Below are positions 57,037-64,000 of a DNA stretch of 64,000 nt, in pieces. The translations under genes and the position numbers were made by a program. Location: positions 186,184,628-186,248,627 of the forward strand of contig CM076848.1 in assembly GCA_039519185.1 (NCBI GenBank), given 5' to 3'. The notes under the pieces were generated by a model that ran no database searches, had not been told where the DNA came from, and was given only the letters and a program-made list of their open reading frames with translations. The DNA is from Astragalus membranaceus. Taxonomy: Eukaryota; Streptophyta; Magnoliopsida; Fabales; Fabaceae. Every line of letters starts with the position of its first letter. The stretch's first letter is position 1.

Positions 57037-57685
57037 TTGATGCCCCGCACTAAGCAGACGGTGAGGAAAGTCCCGTACGGTGGTCGCATGCCTGTCAGGC
57101 GAAAGAAAGATCTTAACTCCTCGACGTCCCCAAACTCACCAGTATCTTCTGAGATGTCTGGCTCTGAATCTGAAATTGAGGAGGTAGAGCTGGTTCAATC
57201 CAAGCCGGAAGAGTTTGATGAGGTTGATTATGATTGGGTTTCTCGGACTCTTCGTGGTGCAAAGAGTATTTTTAGTTCTGAAAAGGACTTGTCGGACCTT
57301 GAGTGCTTTGTTGGGGATCCAGGCCAAGAGTGGCGGTTAGAGGGTGTTAAGCAAGGAGAGCGTATCTCCCAGACTCCCAAAACCTTGAAATTCATGATTT
57401 ACCACCGCATCTTGTGCAGGATAGGTGTTCGCCCCCCTTTCACCTTTTTTCAGCAGGGGATTCTCAGATTCATTGGGGCCACCCCTTCCCAGTTACATCC
57501 TAACGGGTGGGCCTTTCTAAGGGCTTTTGAGCTTGTGATGCGGGCTATGCGGAGGACTTCGTCTAGCGATGTTTTATTTACCGTTTTCGAGGTCTCTTGG
57601 AGACGTATTCGTGGCTCGGATCGATATCGCTATGAGCATGTGTGTTTTCCCAACCGACCTAACCTTCCAATTTTCAAGAGGTATG
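57037..57685 (+). pseudogene. Antisense ORF of the Tat-like element (PF04195-like), truncated
   Basis: Begins at ATG 57037 or 57040 with a basic leader (MPRTKQTVRKVPYGGR), then a Ser/Glu-rich stretch. The conserved block follows (MIYHRILCRIGVRPPFTFFQ; ATPSQLHPNGWAFLRAFELV), as seen in plant proteins labelled 'putative gypsy type transposon'. Such ORFs sit antisense near the 3' end of Tat-lineage elements, and their role is unknown. The frame is cut at 57685 by the Athila-like insertion. The last few residues of the open frame come from that LTR. Confidence 0.65.
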
Positions 57686-59183
57686 TGTTGTGCGAAAAGT
57701 AGATGTGCAAGTATACACAATCGCAACAAGTAATATAATGATAAGTAAAGATCGTTCCCACGGAGATTGTTGAGTTTACTTCTATATTTAAATTAGTAAT
57801 TTAGCTAGTGAGCAAAACAAGTAACAAATACAAGTTGTCAACAAGTATTGTCATTGTGATTAACATAAATGCAAATGAATAAATAAAGATGTGAAAACAG
57901 TAGTGAATTGAAAGTATTTAAGAGTGAGTTGGATAGCTCAGTAGTTATGTAAATTCCCAAGAGTAGTGTTCTATAATATTAGATGCTGTAGCGTTAAGCG
58001 CTGTAGCGCTTCAGAATCCGTAGACGCTGTAGTGCCTTGGTGGCGTGCCTTTCAGTCACTATCGTCAGGGTTATGTTACAAGACTCCTATGTCTAGGCTC
58101 TAAATAAGTTTTACCCCTGTATATTAAGCTCATACAACATTTGCCTTATGAACTATTACTCCCCTATGTCTAGAGTTAAGTAGTACTTCCTTTAAATGTC
58201 TTTAAAGGGTTTTCATTCATATCATCCCTTGAGTTCTCTTTGTGAACCATGTCTGTACCCACAAAGCCCCATTGTTTTAGTTGGCCATTCCCAAAACAAA
58301 GTTGAAAGCATTATGACACAAGGAATAAAACACAAACATCATAATATTACATAAAAGCTACTCAAAGTTCATTACACACTATGAACAATCCAACTACAAC
58401 ATGATTAGCTCATAACAAGTTTCATCAACATAATACAAACTAAAAAGCTCATATTACCGTAGGAAGACAAGAGGAGAATGGTTGCAAAAGATACACTCCA
58501 ATGATCCCAAGTCACATACGAAGGATGAAGCTATGGCGTGAGCAAACCTTGAATGAAATCTAGAAACTATACTAAAAATAAAAGCTTAAGAGTGGAATAA
58601 CAATGGAGGAAAGCTACAATGTCAAGATAGTTCCTCCATGTTAAAACTCTCTCTACGTATGTTACTTCTTATGATACTACCTAAAGAAGCATTCTATTCT
58701 AATTTTATCTAACCAAGTCTTAATAAAATAATAATAATAATTTATGATCATAAAACTTAGATATTATTCATAAAGCTACTTTACAAAAAGGTGTGATGAT
58801 TAAAATCACCAACTATCACATGGGACACATGTAGGAGGCGCCAAGTGTCTTGAAGCATCCACTTGGGTGCTGAAATGTCATGCTAAGGATAAGAGATAAG
58901 GATGATGACTCATCATTTCAGCAAGTGGCTTTATAAATATCCAAATGTCCCACCGTCATATAGGCGCTGTAGCGTCTACCGCTGGCTTACCGCTGCAGCA
59001 CTCAGGCAAAACATCAATATATTCACAAAGGCACCAAATGTGCCAAATGATAACAAATAAGCTCCTAACCCTTCTTTCCTCTAAATAACTAATATTTACC
59101 TAATATAGCACAAATATTACTTGAGAACTTGTGTTGATTTAAGTATTAAGAGCACAAATAAGCTATATAAAATAGAGTTATCA
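57686..59183 (-). repeat. 3' LTR of the Athila-like element
   Basis: About 1498 bp. On the minus strand it runs from TGATAACTCTATTTT (at 59183) to CGCACAACA (at 57686). The region 57980-58035 has several GCTGTAGCG motifs. Confidence 0.85.
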
Positions 59184-59450
59184 CACCCCCAAACTTAAAC
59201 CATTGCTTGTCCTCAAGTAATGACGCTTGACAAAGAACAAACAACATAACAACAAAGAAACAATTACATAGATTAACTGTACAAACAAGACAACAACAAT
59301 ATCTTTCTAAAAAATAAAAAAATTTATTACTTCAGAACTCGCATTTATTTAAGTCTAAAAAGCATAAATAACTCTTGTAGATAAGAGTTATCACACCCCC
59401 AAACTTAAACCATTGCTTGTCCTCAAGTAATGACACTTTATAAGGACAAA
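59150..59450. repeat. Duplicated LTR-start/purine-tract block
   Basis: GAGTTATCACACCCCCAAAC followed by TTAAACCATTGCTTGTCCTC and AAGTAATGAC occurs at about 59175-59222 and again at 59385-59432, so the LTR edge and purine tract are present twice, about 210 bp apart. Confidence 0.85.
59184..59198 (-). promoter_or_regulatory. Polypurine tract, first copy
   Basis: Minus strand AAGTTTGGGGGTG precedes the LTR start TGATAACTC. A second copy with the same flanks lies at about 59393-59410. Confidence 0.75.
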
Positions 59451-60708
59451 CAAACTAACTTAAAATAAAATAACAACATAGAAAGACAAGGTCAGTTGCA
59501 TCCCTCAATCAAACAATTTTTCAAAAATGTTCTTAGTGGGCTAAAATTTTCAGATTCACACATACACACACACAACATCATTGTTTTTCATAACATCTAG
59601 AATTATTACTGCTCAATTGTGAGTGTGTGACTACTAGGCTTAGTTTAGTTCCTAGCTAGTTTCAACATTTCTCCTAGCCTTGGAAAGAGTGGCATTCTTT
59701 TGGTTTAGCCAAAGAATTTTTCAAAAAGGAGAGTAGACTAACAACTTCACAAAAGACTTGAGGGGCTTCAAAGCACAGCAAAGGGCTTTGATTAGGCAAT
59801 TTAGATCATTGGTCAGTGCAAAAGATTTTGATTTTGTGATTTCTCAGACGCTGTAGCGTTTAGACGCTGCAGCGCTGGCAATTTGATGAACAAAACTAGT
59901 TGCTGCCTTTACTACTGAGCTCCTTATTTGCATTTTTTTTTTCATGCATTCTTGGAACAGCACAGCAAAAATTTTTTTTAGACATTTTGCAACTTTTTTC
60001 AAGACCACTTGCACACTTTTGTTTCATTTTGCAGTGACCAAACTATCATATTTGTTCCTAGCCTTAACATAACCGATGCACCCCCAAACTTAGCTTCAAA
60101 TGCTACTCTCAATTTTTCGTAAAAACTTGACTAAACCTTATCATTCGGAGCTAACTAGGTTCCTTGCTAAGCCTAGAGTTTTGTGTAGAAGCAGTAATAA
60201 GACTAGTCATTGTTCAAACAAGGCTACTCTACTCAAAACACATAATCATCATTAAATTTAGCCCAAGAAGAAACATATTCTATTATTGAAAAACTAGGAA
60301 TTGCAACTGATCATGCTTTTTATTCAACAAACATAACATTAAACACATAACATTAACATTTCACATATAACATTAAACACATTTAAGGTCCTCCCCCCAA
60401 CTTAAGACCTAACAGTGTTTCCACTACTCATGCAATTCTAATGGGAGAGGCCTATGACTAAAACTCAACAGAATTAAAAACAACAACAATAAAACTCTAA
60501 ACATACTGTTAGATGCCAGAACAGACGCTATAACGCCTAACAGGTTTATTGAAAATAGACAAACAACATTTTTTTTTTTAAAAGAAGGGTTAGAGTACTG
60601 TTTGCTAACCCAGATTTGAGCCTATTGCTTGCTCTGGTGGGCACTGTGGTGGCTCTGCTACTGGACTTTTCTTTCCTGCCGCTACAGCGCTAGCTGTAGC
60701 ATCAACCG
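59451..60708. other. Non-coding internal part of the Athila-like element
   Basis: AT-rich sequence without a frame of note. It contains AGACGCTGTAGCG and GACGCTGCAGCGC motifs near 59850-59875 and a degraded copy near 60530. Confidence 0.5.
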
Positions 60709-60912
60709 CTATAGCGCTAACTCATTTTGGGGATCCTCTACTTCCTTGTAAGCTTTCATCTCAGCCAGCTTTTCTGCTACTTCCCTCTCTGCAGAAAGAT
60801 CAGGAGTATTCACCTCAGATGCAGCTTTTTGTGTGGACTTGGCTTTAGCCGCTGTAGCATCAGCCGCTACAGCGCTAACTGGCACTTCTTCTAGTGGATG
60901 GTCATCTGCCAA
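60709..60912 (-). CDS. Small Ala-rich frame of the Athila-like element
   Basis: 67 codons, with VSAVAADATAAKAKSTQKAA encoded by GCTGTAGC-type motifs, then a charged helix (EREVAEKLAEMKAYKEVED). It could be a piece of an ORF continuous with 60986-61315. No family is recognised. Confidence 0.3.
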   Translation of the reverse strand: MADDHPLEEVPVSAVAADATAAKAKSTQKAASEVNTPDLSAEREVAEKLAEMKAYKEVEDPQNELAL

Positions 60913-60985
60913 TTTGGTCCCATGGTTTTTCCTTTGGTGGCTTCTTTTCTCACTTCATAAAATTCACACCTGCACAAAAGAAAAA

Positions 60986-61315
60986 TTAAAAACACAAAAT
61001 TAATAGTTTAAGAACCTTGGGTTGCCTCCCAGGAGCGCTTTGTTTAAGAGTCCTCAGCCAGACTAAGTCTTGTGGTAGGTATCTTTGGCTAATGGCGGCT
61101 CTCGTGTAGGAGAGGGGGACCCAATCATTTGTTACAACAGAATTAGGTTCCTCCACAACAGATTTAGGCACCCTTGGCCTCTTTTTGGCCACCATTTTTG
61201 TTCTTACAACTTTCTTTGGTGCTACAGCAGATGCTGCAGCACTGCCTTCTGATACTGATGCTGTAGCGCCACTTCTGACAGCATTCATTCTCTGCACTTT
61301 AGTTTCCAATACCAT
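60986..61315 (-). CDS. Ala/Lys-rich frame of the Athila-like element
   Basis: A 109-codon frame with a basic Ala-rich middle (GSAAASAVAPKKVVRTKMVA) and a C-terminal part (RAAISQRYLPQDLVWLRTLK) that overlaps a repeated block. The block GGTTGCCTCCCAG...GCGCTTTGTTTAAGAGTCC at 61018-61060 also occurs at 61850-61890. It may be the downstream part of an ORF split by decay. Confidence 0.35.
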   Translation of the reverse strand: MVLETKVQRMNAVRSGATASVSEGSAAASAVAPKKVVRTKMVAKKRPRVPKSVVEEPNSVVTNDWVPLSYTRAAISQRYLPQDLVWLRTLKQSAPGRQPKVLKLLILCF

Positions 61316-61914
61316 TGGTGGTTGCTTTGTGGCAGACTGAGTTTTTGGTGGATTTTGTTCTTTTGTGTGGTTGAGATGATTTTTGTTTTGGTGATGGATG
61401 TTTCTTAGGAGATGGGGACTTGTGTGGAGTGGGTTGTTTTGGAAAGGAAGAAGGTATTTGAATAAGGGTTGATGGTTTGGCTTGAGGTAAGGATGGGTTA
61501 ATGGCTGGAACTGTGAGAATTTGGAGGTGTTATAGATGGAGGGGATGGTTCTTTGGTTGGTGATGGTTTAGGTGAAGGTGTGGTGGAAAGGTTTTGGGTG
61601 GGTGGTGAGGGATACTTCCTTACTTCCCTCTTCTTTCTTATTATGCTCTCCTTTATCTTTCTCATCATCTTTTTTTTTAACTATTTTAACCACATTCTCA
61701 ACACCTCAGCTGCAAGTGCTGCAGCGCATGGTGCTACAACATCAAAATTCCGCATACTTGACAACACATACATACCACAAGTCTTCTTATTCATACCTGC
61801 AATAGTAAAAACAAAAACACATAGAAAACATAATTAGTCCTAAAATTCTGGGTTGCCTCCCAGTAGCGCTTTGTTTAAGAGTCCTTAGCTAGACTTTGAA
61901 ATTCAAAACCCTTG

Positions 61915-62781
61915 TTAGGGTGGAAAATAGGACAAGAAGAAAATATCATCCTTCCGCTTTCTCTTTTTGGTCAGAAATCCCATGTATTTGGCATATGGAA
62001 GCAAGTGTTCCCATGCCCCAACCAATAAGCTTTTGGGATAGGAATTCTCCCTCTTTTGAAAAAATTGAAGCTCATTTTGCGGAGGGCTATTTTCTTCAAT
62101 TACCAAGGGTTGAGTCTCAATTGTCACATGACTCTTTTCATACCTCAACCTTGGTTTCTCTTCTTTGTCACTATTTTTTAATTTTTCTTTTTCTACAACT
62201 ACACAAAAAATTTGTTTTTCTTCCACAATTTCCACATGACCATATTCAAGCTCGTACTCTACATTCTCTTTTTCTTCCTCTTGCTCAACCAATTCAGTAG
62301 ATTCAATGGATTGAGCAAAAATTTCTTTAAAATCAGAGTTGCCCAAATGATAACAATCATCTTCAAACTCTACACTTTTTTCTTTCTTTTGCTCAACCAA
62401 CTCTTCAATACAACTCTCTTCTTTTAGATGCTCCATTATTGTCTTAAAGTGAGCATCTATATTCCTACACGAAGCTTCAAAGTTGCCACTATCCACTTTG
62501 ATATCTTGAAGGAATTGAGCCAAGTGTTCTTTTAATTCAGAGTTTCCCTCATGTATTCCTTCGGCTTGAGCTTGAGAATATGAATCTTGCTCACACAAAC
62601 CATTTTCCATGTCATAATCCAAATTTTGGGATGTCATGGGCATGAAATTTGTCTCATAAAAGCCCATTTCATATTCACTGCCATGGAAATCATAGTTGAC
62701 AAATTGTTGTTGAGCATTCCTTGCTTGCATGGAGTAAAAATTCCAATGGTCCATGGCATAAAGTGGAATTTTTTTTTTCAA
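61915..62781 (-). CDS. Unknown 288-aa acidic protein of the Athila-like element
   Basis: The first long frame after the primer-binding site, in the position of gag, with its ATG at 62781. It is Glu/Lys-rich with a predicted coiled-coil middle (SELKEHLAQFLQDIKV; EELVEQKKEKSVEFEDD; ELVEQEEEKENVEYELE). The early segment is aromatic and Gln-rich (MDHWNFYSMQARNAQQQ). Its C-terminal third is basic (LTKKRKRKD). It has no zinc knuckle and no capsid motif I can recognise. In legume non-autonomous elements a protein in this place may replace gag. Its function is unknown. Confidence 0.55.
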   Translation of the reverse strand: MKKKIPLYAMDHWNFYSMQARNAQQQFVNYDFHGSEYEMGFYETNFMPMTSQNLDYDMENGLCEQDSYSQAQAEGIHEGNSELKEHLAQFLQDIKVDSGNFEASCRNIDAHFKTIMEHLKEESCIEELVEQKKEKSVEFEDDCYHLGNSDFKEIFAQSIESTELVEQEEEKENVEYELEYGHVEIVEEKQIFCVVVEKEKLKNSDKEEKPRLRYEKSHVTIETQPLVIEENSPPQNELQFFQKRENSYPKSLLVGAWEHLLPYAKYMGFLTKKRKRKDDIFFLSYFPP

Positions 62782-62930
62782 CTAAACACAAATAACAACA
62801 AAGAGAAACACACTACAAACACAAAACACAATACAAAATAAAAATATTGCTGGAAAAACAGAACACACTAAGGAAAAGAATCTAAACTAACTAAACTTAC
62901 TAACTAAACAATAGAAATTAACTTTCACAA

Positions 62931-62948
62931 TCCCCGGCAACGGCGCCA
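62931..62948 (-). promoter_or_regulatory. Primer-binding site of the Athila-like element
   Basis: Minus strand TGGCGCCGTTGCCGGGG, a few bases from the LTR end at 62955. Confidence 0.85.
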
Positions 62949-62954
62949 AAAACT

Positions 62955-64000
62955 TGTTGTGCGAAAAGTAGATGTGCAAGTATACACAATCGCAACAAGT
63001 AATATAATGATAAGTAAAGATCGTTCCCACGGAGATTGTTGAGTTTACTTCTATATTTAAATTAGTAATTTAGCTAGTGAGCAAAACAAGTAACAAATAC
63101 AAGTTGTCAACAAGTATTGTCATTGTGATTAACATAAATGCAAATGAATAAATAAAGATGTGAAAACAGTAGTGAATTGAAAGTATTTAAGACTGAGTTG
63201 GATAGCTCAGTAGTTATGTAAATTCCCAAGAGTAGTGTTCTATAATATTAGATGCTGTAGCGTTAAGCGCTGTAGCGCTTCAGAATCCGTAGACGCTGTA
63301 GTGCCTTGGTGGCGTGCCTTTCAGTCACTATCGTCAGGGTTATGTTACAAGACTCCTATGTCTAGGCTCTAAATAAGTTTTACCCCTGTATATTAAGCTC
63401 ATACAACATTTGCCTTATGAACTATTACTCCCCTATGTCTAGAGTTAAGTAGTACTTCCTTTAAATGTCTTTAAAGGGTTTTCATTCATATCATCCCTTG
63501 AGTTCTCTTTGTGAACCATGTCTGTACCCACAAAGCCCCATTGTTTTAGTTGGCCATTCCCAAAACAAAGTTGAAAGCATTATGACACAAGGAATAAAAC
63601 ACAAACATCATAATATTACATAAAAGCTACTCAAAGTTCATTACACACTATGAACAATCCAACTACAACATGATTAGCTCATAACAAGTTTCATCAACAT
63701 AATACAAACTAAAAAGCTCATATTACCGTAGGAAGACAAGAGGAGAATGGTTGCAAAAGATACACTCCAATGATCCCAAGTCACATACGAAGGATGAAGC
63801 TATGGCGTGAGCAAACCTTGAATGAAATCTAGAAACTATACTAAAAATAAAAGCTTAAGAGTGGAATAACAATGGAGGAAAGCTACAATGTCAAGATAGT
63901 TCCTCCATGTTAAAACTCTCTCTACGTATGTTACTTCTTATGATACTACCTAAAGAAGCATTCTATTCTAATTTTATCTAACCAAGTCTTAATAAAATAA
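62955..64000 (-). repeat. 5' LTR of the Athila-like element, truncated by the window
   Basis: 1046 bp align to 57686-58731. The one difference I find by eye is AAGACTGAG here against AAGAGTGAG near 57922. Confidence 0.88.

Larger units (their letters stand above)
54524..57685 (-). mobile_element. Tat-like Ty3 element pieces around a single LTR
   Basis: One LTR (55216-55738) lies in minus orientation. To its left comes a primer-binding site and a gag-like frame, and to its right a purine tract and an antisense ORF of Putative-gypsy-type (PF04195) character. This is what remains of two consecutive element copies sharing one LTR. The left end is undefined, and the right end is cut by the Athila-like insertion at 57686. 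Confidence 0.65.
57686..64000 (-). mobile_element. Young Athila-like non-autonomous LTR retrotransposon (runs off the window)
   Basis: Minus orientation. The 3' LTR is 57686-59183 and the 5' LTR starts at 62955 and continues past the window. Primer-binding site TTGGCGCCGTTGCCGGGG (tRNA type used by Athila/Tat elements) lies at 62931-62948. The internal region is 3.8 kb and has no protease, RT or integrase. The LTR copies differ at about one base in 1046. The left junction interrupts the ORF at 57037. The adjoining 5 bp GTATG (57681-57685) is the expected target duplication, whose partner lies outside the window. Confidence 0.88.

Overview
Plant nuclear DNA, from a eudicot and probably a papilionoid legume. 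The evidence is split genes with GT-AG introns, an R13L1-type CC-NBS-LRR gene, a PLS-class PPR gene, plastid-derived (rpoB, psaB) fragments, and the plant lineages of Ty3, copia, CACTA, hAT, Helitron and LINE elements. The legume assignment is an impression from protein style and was not tested. Only two ordinary host genes look intact: a PPR-E gene (625-2803, minus, one intron) and a CNL resistance gene (19968-23738, minus, one exon). Almost everything else is transposable elements nested in one another.

Layout. (1) 5114-18166 is a Ty3 chromovirus with target duplication AGAAA. Its 5' LTR is split by an hAT element (5357-13181, 8-bp duplication CTACTAGT), and that hAT is split by a CACTA element (5622-11342, 3-bp duplication TAA). 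The CACTA carries intron-containing pieces of at least four unrelated host genes: a NEP1-interacting-protein-like gene, an UNC-13/MUN-domain gene, importin-5 and Mediator subunit 13. (2) 18340-19625 is a decayed LRR receptor-like pseudogene, followed by the intact CNL. (3) 26885-30425 is a broken copia element that took two different hAT insertions, each with a clean 8-bp duplication. (4) 30430-37380 is AT-rich and contains Helitron-like ends, nuclear copies of plastid rpoB and psaB side by side, and one isolated SnRK2 kinase exon. (5) 37388-48041 is a LINE remnant split by a 9.8-kb CACTA (37760-47563, duplication CAG). This CACTA has a nearly complete TNP2-type transposase, a nine-exon second gene ending in a Ulp1-like cysteine protease, and a captured malectin-domain exon. 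(6) 48540-53884 is a copia-type element with 1.28-kb LTRs that keeps gag but has lost almost all of pol. (7) 54524-57685 holds a Tat-like LTR with internal sequence on both sides and an ORF antisense to the element. It is cut by (8) a very young, minus-strand, Athila-like non-autonomous element (57686 to beyond 64000), whose two LTR copies differ at about one position in 1046 bp.

Reading the nesting gives a relative order of events. LTR comparison (by eye) puts the copia-type element as oldest (about 30 differences per 1278 bp), then the chromovirus (4 substitutions and 1 indel per 338 bp, with its hAT and CACTA passengers younger still), then the Athila-like element. No tRNA, rRNA or CRISPR array was seen.
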